Positions 6,242-15,663 of a stretch of 64,000 nucleotides of DNA are shown piece by piece (position 1 is the stretch's first letter; each line of letters starts with the position of its first letter). Position numbers and translations under genes: made by a program. Source of the DNA: AC-56 sp963798705 (GTDB lineage Bacteria > Actinomycetota > Thermoleophilia > Solirubrobacterales > 70-9); contig CAWCTW010000005.1 of assembly GCA_963798705.1 (NCBI GenBank), positions 496,001 through 560,000 on the forward strand, given 5' to 3'. The notes beneath the pieces were generated by a model. It worked only from the letters and a program-made list of their open reading frames with translations, made no database searches and was not told where the DNA came from.

Positions 6242-9206
6242 ATGGAGGAGACTTCCGCCGCATCCGGCCATGTCGCGGCGTTTCCGTTCGTCGGCCGCGT
6301 AGCCGAGCTGGAGACGCTTCGGGCGATGATGCCGAACGCCCAGGGCGAGGGCACAAGGGTCCTGCTGCTGGGCGGCGAGTCGGGGTCGGGAAAGAGCCGC
6401 CTGGTCCGGGAGTTCGCCCATGAGGCACGCGCCGGCGGGGCGCTCGTCCTCTACGGGACCTGCGACGCCGTTGTGCGAACGCCATACGGCCCGTTCGTGG
6501 AGGCGTTCGACCGCCTCGCGCGCGAGACCGAGCCCGACGAGCTGCGCGCCGCCCTGGGGACCGGCGGCGGCGAGCTGACCCGCGTCATCCCGGACCTGCG
6601 GGGACGGATCGGCGACCTGCCCGAGCCCGTCGTCGCCGACCCGGACACCGAGCGCCACCGGCTGCACCTCGCGGTGACCGCGCTACTGGCGGCGATCAGC
6701 CGCAGCCAGCCGATCCTGCTGGTCCTGGAGGACGGGCACTGGGCGGATGCCTCCACCCTGCTCCTCCTCCATCACGTGGCCCGCGCCGACGTCGCCGCCC
6801 GGCTGCTCGTCGTGGCCACCTTTCGCGACACCGAGGCCGAGGTGCCCCCGCCGCTCGCCGAGACCCTCGCCGACCTGCACCGCGCCGACGACGTCGTGCG
6901 GCTGCGTCTCGCCGGTCTGAGCGGCGAGGAGGTGACCGAGTTCGTGCGGCGGGTCGCCGGCGGCGAGTTCGACGCCGAGCTCGACGAGCTAGCGCACACG
7001 ATCGCCGAGATCACCGAGGGAAACCCGTTCCTGATCTCGGAGCTGTGGCGCGCCTTGGTCGAGACGCAGGCGGTCGAGCTCGTCGACGGCTCGCTGCGGC
7101 TGACCCGCCCGGTGGACGAGCTGGCGACCCCCAAGAGCGTCCGCGAGGTCGTCAACCAGCGCCTCTCGCGCCTCGGGCCCCGGACCACCGACCTGCTCGA
7201 GCTGGCCGCCACGGCCGGCCCCGAGTTCGACTTCGAGCTGATCCGCCGCGCCTCTGGGCTCGAGGAGCCGGCGCTTTTGGAGACGCTGGACGAGGCGGTG
7301 CGCAGCGCCCTGATCGAGGAGCGCCCCTCGACCCCGGTGACCTTCGGCTTCACCCACGAGCTCGTGCGGCGCGCGCTCTATGACCGGCTCAGCCGCCTGC
7401 GCCGGGCCGAGCTCCATCTGCGGGTCGGCGAGGCCCTCGAGAGCTCGGACGAGAGCTCGACCCGGGCGCTCGCCGACCTCGCGCACCACTTCGCCGAGGC
7501 GGCGCCGCTCGGTGGCTCCCAGCGCGGGGTCGAATACAACCTCCGCGCCGCGCGGGCGGCGATGGCCACGCTCGCCTACGACGAGGCGGCCGCTCGACTG
7601 GGAGCCGCGCTGGAGCTGCGAATCGAGGACCCGCTGCGAAGAGCGGGGATCCTGCTTGAGCTGGGCGAGGCCAGCAATCGGGCGGGCAACGCCCCGAAGG
7701 CGCTCGAGGCGTTCCGGGCGGCGGCCGAGATCGGACGCGAGCACGACGACGCCGAGCTGCTGGCCCGCGCGGCGATCGGCTACGAGGATGCCTGCTGGCG
7801 CCCGAGCATCATCGACGAGGGCGCGGTGGAGCTGCTCGAGGAGGCGGCCGAGAAGCTCGGCGACGGGGACCCCGGAGCTCCGGGTCGGGCTGCTGAGCGG
7901 GCTCGCCCGCGCCCTCGACTTCCGCGGCGAGCGCGAGCGCGGCGCCTTCGTGCGCGGCAATGCCGTCGCCCTGGCGCGTCAGCTGCAGGACCGGGGCGGG
8001 CTGGCGAGGGTGCTCGTTCGCTCCTATTGGTCACGGGGCACCAGCTCGCTTGACGAGATCCTCGCGATGCTGAACGAAGCGCGGAATCTGGGGGAGGAGC
8101 TCGGCGAGCCCGAGATCCGCGCCGAGGCGATGGCCTGGCGGGTACCGACCTTCGTCGCACTCGGCGACCTTGACTCCGCCCGCCGGGACGTGGCGGAGCT
8201 TCGCGAGACGGCGGACCAGACGGCGCAGCCGTTCATGCTCCACGTCGTCGAGCACTATGGCTCGGCGCTCGCCCTGTGCGACGGCCGGTTGGAGGACGCC
8301 GAAGCCCTGGCCGGGCGCTCGCAAGAGTGGAGCCGGCTGCTGACCGGGCGCGACGCCGGCGGCACCTACGGCATCCAGATGTTCAGCATCCGCCGCGAGC
8401 AGGGGCGCCTGGCCGAGGTGGCCCCGGTGCTCCGGGTGCTGGCCGGCGGCTCGGCCCGGCACGGGCCCTGGCGCCCCGGGCTGATCGCCCTGCTCGTCGA
8501 TCTCGGTATGGAACGCGAGGCGCGCGCCGAGCTCAGTCAGATCGCGGAGAGCGGACTCGAGCCGCTGCGGGAATCGCTGTGGCTGGCCTCGCTCACCTAT
8601 CTGGCGGACGCATGCACGGCGCTTGGGGACGAGCGAATCGCCGCGCTCATCTATCCCGAGCTCGAGCCCCATTCGGGATCGAACGTGATGATCGGCCACC
8701 TCGTCGCCTGCTACGGCGCCGCGGACCGCTATCTGGGCATGCTCGCGGCGACGCTGGGCGAGTGGGAGCGGGCGGAGGGGCACTTCGAGGCGGCGCTGGA
8801 GCTCAACCGGCGCATGGGTGCGCGGACGTGGCTCGCCCACACCGCTCAGCAGCACGCCGCCTTCCTGCACCGGCGCGGCCGGGGGGCGAGCGACCAGGCC
8901 CAGGCGCTCCTACGCGAGGCCTCGGCGCTCGCGCGGGAGATCGGGCTGGCGACGTTGACGACGCGCATCGAGGCGCTGAGCTCACCGCAGCCAGCGGCCG
9001 GGTTCCCGGACGACCTCTCGCCGCGAGAGGTGCAGATCCTGCAGCTCGCGGCCCGCGGCCTCAGCAACCGCGAGATCGGCGAGACCCTCGTGATCAGCGA
9101 GCACACCGCCGCCAACCACATCCGCAGCATCCTCCGCAAGACGGGTTGCGCGAACCGCACCGAGGCGGCCTCCTACGCCCACGAACGGGGACTGGTCGAC
9201 GCATGA
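6242..9206 (+). CDS. LuxR-family AAA/TPR regulator, split by a +1 frameshift
   Basis: One gene in two frames: 6242-~7870 and ~7866-9206. The first part has Walker A G-E-S-G-S-G-K-S near residue 43 and a Walker B-like L-L-V-L-E-D-G-H-W-A-D, then helical repeats. The second part continues the TPR-like region and ends with a LuxR HTH (L-S-P-R-E-V-Q-I-L-Q-L-A-A-R-G-L-S-N-R-E-I). The break falls in GACGGGGACCCC (7862-7873), where one extra G (or C) shifts frame; removing it gives a 987-residue STAND/MalT-type regulator. It could be a real mutation or a sequence error. The ligand is unknown. Confidence 0.85.
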
Positions 9207-9228
9207 GACAGCGCTACGATGGGCCGCG

Positions 9229-9513
9229 ATGCCGCTCTACGTGATCGAGCGCAATTTCGCCGACCAGCTCGACCTCAGCGACGACGACGTGAAGCTGATC
9301 GAGGAGGTCAACGCCGACGAGGGGGTCCGGTGGCTCTTCTCGTTCCTCAGCGCGGACCGGCGCCGCACCTACTGCCTGTACGAGGCGCCGACGCCCGACG
9401 CGATCGTCGAGGCGGCGAAGCGCGCGAATGTCCCTGCCGACGTGGTCGTCGAGGTCGACACCGCGGTCCCCGAGCTGTCAGGACGACTCCGCGACTGGGC
9501 GGCGGCCCAGTAG
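9229..9513 (+). CDS. DUF4242 family protein
   Basis: This 94-residue protein starts M-P-L-Y-V-I-E-R-N-F and contains V-R-W-L-F-S-F-L-S-x-D and Y-C-L-Y-E-A-P-x-P-D-A-I, the DUF4242 (SCO4226-like) pattern. One member of the family has been described as a nickel-binding dimer, but the cellular role is unclear. It lies 22 bases after the LuxR regulator and 8 bases before the hydrolase, suggesting one transcription unit. Confidence 0.85.
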   Translation: MPLYVIERNFADQLDLSDDDVKLIEEVNADEGVRWLFSFLSADRRRTYCLYEAPTPDAIVEAAKRANVPADVVVEVDTAVPELSGRLRDWAAAQ

Positions 9514-9521
9514 TAGCAGCG

Positions 9522-10346
9522 TTGCCGATCCACACCGGGCGAGCCGGCGAGATCGCCTACCGGGAGGCCCTGCCCGACTCCGGGGCCGCCCGCGACTCGT
9601 CACCGGTCCTGCTCATCCACGGCTATCCGGAGAGCTCGTTCATGTGGCGCGACCTGCTTCCCCCGCTCGCCGCGTCCGGGCGGCGCGCGATCGCGCCCGA
9701 CCTGTCCGGCTACGGCAGCTCTCCCCCGTTCTTGTCCGGCACCTGGGAGAGCCATGTAGATGCGGTCGAGGAATTTCGCTCCGAGCTCGGGCTCGAGCGG
9801 GTGGCGCTGGTGGTGCACGACTGGGGCGGGCTCATCGGGATGCGGTGGGCCTGCGACAACCCGGAGGCGGTGACGGCGCTCGTGGTGAGCAACACGGGCT
9901 TCTTCCCCGACGGCAAGTGGCACGGGCTCGGTGCCGCGCTTCGCACCGAGGGCGCCGGCGAGGCGGTCGTCGACGCCATCGATCGCCAGGGGTTCGCCGC
10001 CATGCTGCGCGAGACGGGTCGAGGCTTCGACGACGAGGCGGTCGACGAGTATTGGAAGGCCTATGAGACGGAGGAGGGGCGCCGCGCCCAGCTCACCCTC
10101 TACCGCTCCGGCGACTTCGAGAAGCTCATCCCCTACGAGGGCCGCCTGGCGGCGCTGGACGTCCCAACCCTGATCCTCTGGGGCGAGCGCGACACCTTCG
10201 CGCCGGTGGCCGGAGCGCACCGCTTCCACAGGGAGATCCCGCACTCGAAGCTCGTCCTCGTCCCGGACGGCGGCCACTTCGTCTTCGAGGACGACCCGGA
10301 GCGCTGCGCGCGGGAGATCGTGGGCTTCCTCGACGAGAGCGCGTAG
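9522..10346 (+). CDS. alpha/beta hydrolase, haloalkane dehalogenase/epoxide hydrolase type
   Basis: A 274-residue hydrolase. H-G-Y-P-E-S-S near residue 33 is the oxyanion region, V-V-H-D-W-G-G-L-I-G gives an Asp nucleophile as in dehalogenases and epoxide hydrolases, the W-G-E-R-D segment holds the likely acid, and G-G-H-F holds the catalytic His. The TTG at 9522 is chosen because the frame before it crosses the DUF4242 gene and the motif spacing is then normal. The substrate is not deducible. Confidence 0.85.
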   Translation: MPIHTGRAGEIAYREALPDSGAARDSSPVLLIHGYPESSFMWRDLLPPLAASGRRAIAPDLSGYGSSPPFLSGTWESHVDAVEEFRSELGLERVALVVHDWGGLIGMRWACDNPEAVTALVVSNTGFFPDGKWHGLGAALRTEGAGEAVVDAIDRQGFAAMLRETGRGFDDEAVDEYWKAYETEEGRRAQLTLYRSGDFEKLIPYEGRLAALDVPTLILWGERDTFAPVAGAHRFHREIPHSKLVLVPDGGHFVFEDDPERCAREIVGFLDESA

Positions 10347-10357
10347 GGCTCGCGCAG

Positions 10358-10867
10358 ATGGAGCTGCGGCCCTACTCGGACGCGGATCGCGCCCTCACCG
10401 AGGCGCTCGAGCTCGATCCCGAGGTGATGCGCGAGCTCGGCGGGCCGGCCGATCCCGCGGACATGGCCCGGATCCACCGCATGCGCGTGGAGACCGTCGC
10501 CAACGGCGAGTGGTACTTCGTGATCGTGCCCGAGCCCTCGGGCCCGCCCGCGGGGGCGATCGGCATCTGGGAGTCGAGCCTCAGCGGCTCTCCGATTCAC
10601 GAGATCGGCTGGATGGTGCTGCCCGCCTTCCAGGGGCGCGGCATCGCGAGCGAGGCGCTGGCGGAGATCATCTCGCGGGCTCGCGACGACGGCAGGTTCG
10701 AACGCATCCATGCCTTCCCCGGCGTCTCAAACGCCCCGTCGAACTCTCTCTGCCGGAAGTCGGGCTTCGTAGCGACCGAGGAGCGTCAGGTGAAATTTCG
10801 CGACCAGCCGCTGCGCGTCAACCACTGGGAGCTCGACGTCTCGGGGCGATCGCCCGGCGCGGGATAG
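10358..10867 (+). CDS. GNAT N-acetyltransferase
   Basis: A 169-residue GNAT protein. Motif A reads I-G-W-M-V-L-P-A-F-Q-G-R-G-I-A-S-E-A-L near residues 85-103, giving the acetyl-CoA loop Q-G-R-G-I-A. Then follow N-A-P-S-N-S-L-C-R-K-S-G-F, as in RimJ/RimL-like acetyltransferases. It starts 11 bases after the hydrolase stop, probably in the same operon. The acceptor is unknown. Confidence 0.85.
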   Translation: MELRPYSDADRALTEALELDPEVMRELGGPADPADMARIHRMRVETVANGEWYFVIVPEPSGPPAGAIGIWESSLSGSPIHEIGWMVLPAFQGRGIASEALAEIISRARDDGRFERIHAFPGVSNAPSNSLCRKSGFVATEERQVKFRDQPLRVNHWELDVSGRSPGAG

Positions 10868-10955
10868 TCTGCAGGGAACAAGCGCGAGCTTCGCGCGAGG
10901 AACGCCCGGGCGGGTCGACGGCGCGACCGGGTGGACGTGAGAGGAGACGTAACCG

Positions 10956-11537
10956 GTGTTCCAGGTCCGCATCCATGGACGAGGTGGGCAGGGGGCGGTC
11001 ACCGCCGCCGAGATGCTCTCGGTCGCAGCCTTCATCGAGGGCCGTCATTCGCAGGCGTTTCCCAGCTTCGGCTCGGAGCGCACCGGGGCGCCCGTCGTCT
11101 CGTTCTGCCGCATCGACGATGTGCCGATCCGTAACCGCGAGCCGATCGCCAAGCCGGACGGGATCGTCGTCCAGGATCCGACGCTCCTGCACCAGGTGGA
11201 CGCGTTCGGGGGCCTCGCGGCGGACGGCTGGGTGTTGATCAACTCCGCCAAGGACGCCGACGCGCTCGGGCTGGCCGACCTGGCCGACCGGCTTCCGCCC
11301 GATCACGTGCTGACCGTTCCCGCCACGGAGATCGCCCGCGAGCACCTCGGGCGGCCGCTGCCCAACGCGGTGCTGCTGGGCGCCTTCGCGGCGTTCACGG
11401 ACGTGATCTCGCTCGAGTCCGTGCTGGGTGCGATCGGGCGTCGCTTCGAGGGGCCGATCGGCGATCGCAACGCCGCCGGGGCCACGGCGGCCGGCGCCTA
11501 CGTCCGCGAGCGCCGGGGGGCACCGGTCGGTGCTTGA
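10956..11537 (+). CDS. porG: 2-oxoacid:ferredoxin oxidoreductase, gamma subunit
   Basis: A 193-residue gamma subunit: R-I-H-G-R-G-G-Q-G-A-V-T-A-A near the start and S-Q-A-F-P-S-F-G-S-E-R-T-G-A-P-V, both hallmarks of PorG/VorG. It begins with GTG after a good ribosome site (GAGAGGAGA). The next gene (alpha) starts before this stop, so gamma-alpha-beta are co-translated. Together they oxidise pyruvate or a related 2-oxoacid with CoA to acyl-CoA, CO2 and reduced ferredoxin, or run in reverse. Confidence 0.92.
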   Translation: MFQVRIHGRGGQGAVTAAEMLSVAAFIEGRHSQAFPSFGSERTGAPVVSFCRIDDVPIRNREPIAKPDGIVVQDPTLLHQVDAFGGLAADGWVLINSAKDADALGLADLADRLPPDHVLTVPATEIAREHLGRPLPNAVLLGAFAAFTDVISLESVLGAIGRRFEGPIGDRNAAGATAAGAYVRERRGAPVGA

Positions 11538-12786
11538 GCAGCGGGAGGGATCACAGGCCGTCGCCGAGGCGGTGATGCGCTGCCGGCCCGAGGTCGTCTG
11601 CGCCTATCCCATCTCCCCGCAGACCCACATCGTCGAGCATCTGTCGGATCTGGTCAGGACGGGGGAGCTCACCCCCTGCGAGTTCATCAGCGTGGAGTCT
11701 GAGTTCGCGGCGATGTCGGTGGCGATCGGCGCCTCGGCAACCGGCGCCCGGGCCTACACCGCGACCGCGAGCCAGGGACTCCTCTACATGGTCGAGGCTC
11801 TCTACAACGCATCGGGGCTCGGCCTGCCGATCGTGATGACGGTGGCCAACCGGGCGATCGGCGCACCGATCAACATCTGGAACGACCACTCGGACTCGAT
11901 GTCGCAGCGGGACTCGGGCTGGATCCAGCTCTACGCCGAGTCCAACCAGGAGGCGCTCGACCTCCACATCCAGGCCTACCGGCTGGCGGAGGAGCTCTCG
12001 CTGCCGGTCATGGTGTGCATGGACGGGTTCATCCTCACGCACGCCTACGAGGAGGTGGACATCCCGGAGCCCGAGCCCGTGGATGCCTTTCTGCCGCCCT
12101 ACGAGCCGCGGCAGGTGCTGGACCCGGGCGACCCGGTGACGATCGGCGCGCTGGTCGGCCCCGAGGCCTTCACCGAGGTCAAGTACCTGATGCACGCCAA
12201 GCAGATGCAGGCGCTGGACGCCATCCCCCGGATCGCCGGCGACTTCGAGGCCGCGTTCGGGCGCCGCTCCGGTGGCCTCGTGCGCCCCTACCGCGCCGAG
12301 GACGCCGAGACGATCGTGGTGGCCCTGGGATCGGTGCTGGGCACGATCGAGGACGTCGTCGACGAGCTTCGCGACCAGGGGGTCAGCATCGGCGCGCTCG
12401 GCATCAAATGCTTCCGCCCGTATCCGCTCGACGAGGTCCGCGAGGCGCTCTCGGGCGCGAACCGGATCGTCGTCATCGAGAAGGCATTCGCCGTGGGAGC
12501 CGGGGGCATCGTCGGCCAAAACGTGCGCCTGGCGCTCTCCGGCGAGGCGGCCCGGGTGCACGACGTCGTCGCCGGTCTCGGCGGCCGGCCGATCACCAAG
12601 CAGTCGCTGCACCGCCTGTTCGAGGACGTGTTCGCCGAGCGGCTCGAGCCCGGCAGGCTGCACTTCATGGACCTCGACTCCGACATCGTGCAGCGCGAGC
12701 TCGAGCGGTCCGGGAACGGGCGGAGCGGCCCGCACGAGGAGAACATCCTGCGCGACATCGGCATCGTCGCCGCACGATCGCACTGA
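11530..12786 (+). CDS. porA: 2-oxoacid:ferredoxin oxidoreductase, alpha subunit
   Basis: A 418-residue alpha subunit. It opens with E-A-V-M-R-C-R-P-E-V-V-C-A-Y-P-I-S-P-Q-T-H-I-V-E, the TPP pyrimidine-binding domain, and E-S-E-F-A-A-M-S-V-A-I-G-A-S. Domain II includes L-G-I-K-C-F-R-P-Y-P. The start is GTG 11530, 8 bases inside porG. The Y-P-I-S-P-Q-T motif is close to pyruvate/ketoisovalerate enzymes; pyruvate is favoured because the PEP synthase gene is adjacent. Confidence 0.92.
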   Translation: MLEQREGSQAVAEAVMRCRPEVVCAYPISPQTHIVEHLSDLVRTGELTPCEFISVESEFAAMSVAIGASATGARAYTATASQGLLYMVEALYNASGLGLPIVMTVANRAIGAPINIWNDHSDSMSQRDSGWIQLYAESNQEALDLHIQAYRLAEELSLPVMVCMDGFILTHAYEEVDIPEPEPVDAFLPPYEPRQVLDPGDPVTIGALVGPEAFTEVKYLMHAKQMQALDAIPRIAGDFEAAFGRRSGGLVRPYRAEDAETIVVALGSVLGTIEDVVDELRDQGVSIGALGIKCFRPYPLDEVREALSGANRIVVIEKAFAVGAGGIVGQNVRLALSGEAARVHDVVAGLGGRPITKQSLHRLFEDVFAERLEPGRLHFMDLDSDIVQRELERSGNGRSGPHEENILRDIGIVAARSH

Positions 12787-12788
12787 CG

Positions 12789-13976
12789 ATGGGGCGCCAG
12801 ACCGACAAGCGGCTGCCCCCTCCCCGCCCCGCCGAGGAGCCGCGGGAGGTCGAGCACCCGGTCCACCTGTACCAGGCGGGGACCTTCGTCGTCGGCAACC
12901 GCCTCCTGGACCCCGGGCAGCACTCCGTTCAGGCGCGGGCCGAGCGCTCCAACACGCTCACCTCCGGCCACCGCGCCTGCCAGGGCTGCGGCGAGGCGCT
13001 GGGCGCGCGCTACGCGCTCGACGCCGCGATGCGCGCCACCGGCAACCAGCTCATCGCCACCAACGCCACCGGCTGCCTGGAGGTCTTCTCGACCCCGTTC
13101 CCGGAGTCCTCGTGGCAGCTCCCGTGGATCCACTCCCTGTTCGGCAATGCGCCGGCGGTGGCGACCGGCGTCGCCGCCGCGCTCAAGGTCAAGGGAAGGA
13201 AGGACGTGCGCGTGATCGGCCAGGGCGGCGACGGCGGCACGGTCGACATCGGCTTCGCGTGCCTGTCGGGGATGTTCGAGCGCAACGACGACGTGCTGTT
13301 CATCTGTTACGACAACGAGGCCTACATGAACACCGGCGTCCAGCGCTCCGGGGCGACGCCGCCCGCGGCGCGGACGGCGACCACGAAGCCGGTCGGCGCC
13401 GAGCCCGGCAACGTCTTCGGACAGGGAAAGAACGTGCCGCTGATCGCGATGGCGCACGAGATCCCCTATGTCGCCACGGCCACCGTCGCCGAGCTCCGCG
13501 ACCTGGAGAACAAGGTCGAACGGGCGATGGAGCTCCGCGGCGCCCGCTACCTGCATGTGTTCGTGCCCTGCCCGCTCGGATGGGGCGCGGCGTCGCGCGA
13601 CACGATCCGGCTCGCCCGCCTGGTCAAGGAGAGCGGGCTCTTCCCCGTGTTCGAGGCCGAGCACGGCGAGGTTGTGAGCGTGTCCAAGATCCGCCGCCCG
13701 GTTCCCGTGGAGGAGTACCTCAAGCTCCAGCGGCGCTACGCGCACCTGTTCGGCCCCGAGCGGCGCGATGACGTGATCGAGAGGCTGCAGGCGGCGGCGG
13801 ATCGCAACATCAGGCGATTCGGCCTGCTGGCCTCCGCCGAGGAGGGCGGCGATCTCCCGGGCGAGGCCACCGACGCCGCCGACCTTCCGGAGGGCCAGCC
13901 GGAGGCCGCGGGGCGCACCGAGGAGGAGAGCAACCTGATGCGACTGCTCGCCGAGACCCACCGCGGAGCCCAGTGA
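12789..13976 (+). CDS. porB: 2-oxoacid:ferredoxin oxidoreductase, beta subunit
   Basis: A 395-residue beta subunit. A-C-Q-G-C-G-E-A near residue 60 starts the domain, with a third Cys in N-A-T-G-C-L-E; these are usual Fe-S ligands. The TPP-Mg motif is G-Q-G-G-D-G-G-T-V-D-I-G-F with N-D-D-V-L-F-I-C-Y-D-N-E-A-Y-M-N-T-G. The N-terminal ~55 residues and the acidic last ~50 residues are longer than in many PorB proteins. It lies 2 bases after porA. Confidence 0.92.
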   Translation: MGRQTDKRLPPPRPAEEPREVEHPVHLYQAGTFVVGNRLLDPGQHSVQARAERSNTLTSGHRACQGCGEALGARYALDAAMRATGNQLIATNATGCLEVFSTPFPESSWQLPWIHSLFGNAPAVATGVAAALKVKGRKDVRVIGQGGDGGTVDIGFACLSGMFERNDDVLFICYDNEAYMNTGVQRSGATPPAARTATTKPVGAEPGNVFGQGKNVPLIAMAHEIPYVATATVAELRDLENKVERAMELRGARYLHVFVPCPLGWGAASRDTIRLARLVKESGLFPVFEAEHGEVVSVSKIRRPVPVEEYLKLQRRYAHLFGPERRDDVIERLQAAADRNIRRFGLLASAEEGGDLPGEATDAADLPEGQPEAAGRTEEESNLMRLLAETHRGAQ

Positions 13977-13992
13977 TGGAGAAGCGGAGCTG

Positions 13993-15640
13993 ATGGACAG
14001 GCCGTACGCGATCACCCTGGACCTGGGCTCGAGCCTGGCCAACAAGACCGGGACCTGGCGCACCGAGCGCGCCGTCCACGTGGACCGGATGCCGCCCTGC
14101 AACGACGCCTGCCCGGCCGGGGAGAACATCCAGGCCTGGCTGTATGAGGCCGAGGACGGCGACGAGGGCTACGAGCGGGCCTGGCGCAAGCTGATGGAGG
14201 ACAACCCGTTTCCGGCGATCATGGGAAGGGTCTGCTACCACCCGTGCGAGACGGCCTGCAACCGCGGCCAGCTCGACGAGTCGGTCGGGATCAACTCGGT
14301 CGAGGGGTTCCTCGGCGATCTGGCGATCGAGCGGGGCTGGCGGATCGAGCCGCCGGCGGAGCGCTCGGGCAAGCGCGTGCTCGTCGTGGGTGCCGGGCCA
14401 TCGGGGCTCTCGGCCGCTTACCACCTGACGCGCCGCGGCCACGAGGTGACGATCCACGAGGCGGGCCCGATGATCGGCGGGATGATGCGCTTCGGCATCC
14501 CCAAGTACCGGCTCCCGCGCGAGATTCTCGAGGCCGAGGCGCAGCGGATCCTCGACATGGGCGTGGCGCTCGAGCTGAACCGCAAGGTGACCAACATCCT
14601 CGAGGGCAAGGAGGCCGGGGAGCTACGACGCAGCCTTCCTCGCGGTCGGCGCCCACATCGGCAAGCGGGCCTACATCCCCGCCGGCGAGGCGGCCCGGAT
14701 CCTGGACGCCGTCTCGATGCTCCACAGCATGGAAGAGGGCTCCAAGCCGCTGCTCGGGAGGCGCGTCGTGGTCTACGGCGGCGGCAACACGGCGATGGAC
14801 GCCGCCCGCACCGCCAAGCGCCTCGGCGCCACCGACGCGATCGTCGTCTACCGGCGCACCCGCGAGCGCATGCCCGCGCACGACTTCGAGGTCGAGGAGG
14901 CCGAGGAGGAGGGCGTGATGATGAAGTGGCTCGCCACGATCAAGCACGCCGACGAGGGCAAGCTGCTTCTGGAGCGGATGGAGCTTGACGAGACCGGCTT
15001 CCCGCAGCCGACCGGCGAGACGGAGGAGCTGGAGGCCGATTCGCTCGTCCTCGCCCTGGGCCAGGAGGCGGACCTGTCGCTCCTCGACGGGGTGCCGGGC
15101 CTGGAGGTCGAGGACGGCGTCGTCCAGGTGGGCCCGGACATGATGACCGGGCACCCCGGGATCTTCGCCGGGGGCGACATGGTGCCGGCCGAGCGCACGG
15201 TGACGGTCGGCGTCGGCCACGGCAAGCGAGCGGCGCGCAACATCGACGGCTGGCTGCGCGGTCGCCCCTACGAGCATCCGCCCCGGCCCGAGCTCGCGAC
15301 CTTCGAGATGCTCAACACCTGGTACTACGCCGACGCCCCGCGCACCCATCGGCGCCACCTCGAGGCGGCTCGCCGCCGAACGACGTTCGAGGAGGTCGTG
15401 CACGGCCTCGACGAGGGCACGGCCCTGTATGAGGCCCGCCGCTGCCTGTCGTGCGGCAACTGCTTCTCGTGCGACAACTGCTACGGCGTCTGCCCGGACA
15501 ACGCGGTGCTCAAGCTGAGCGACGCCGCGAACGCGAACGTCAACGGCTACGAGATCGACCTCGACTACTGCAAGGGGTGCGGGATGTGCGTCGCGGAGTG
15601 CCCGTGCGGCGCGATCAGGATGGAGCCGGAGGAGATCTAG
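13993..15640 (+). CDS. GltD-like NAD(P)H flavoprotein fused to a 2[4Fe-4S] domain, frameshifted
   Basis: Two frames (13993-~14620 and ~14618-15640) form one gene of about 548 residues. The N-terminus has Cys motifs (C-N-D-A-C-P-A-G-E-N-I and C-Y-H-P-C-E-T-A-C-N-R-G) of GltD-type Fe-S domains, then FAD site G-A-G-P-S-G-L-S-A-A. After the break comes an NAD(P) site (Y-G-G-G-N-T-A-M-D) and a C-terminal ferredoxin pair (C-G-N-C-F-S-C-D-N-C and C-K-G-C-G-M-C-V-A-E-C). The break is in GGGG (14617-14620); removing one G restores the frame. It probably passes electrons between NAD(P)H and PorABG. Confidence 0.85.
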
Positions 15641-15663
15641 CGGATGCCGTCCGCGAGCCGGCG

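Noticed and set aside
12288..14129. 613-codon minus-strand open frame across porA and porB
   Set aside because: Antisense of the POR subunits; composition is typical of high-GC shadow frames and no motif is present.
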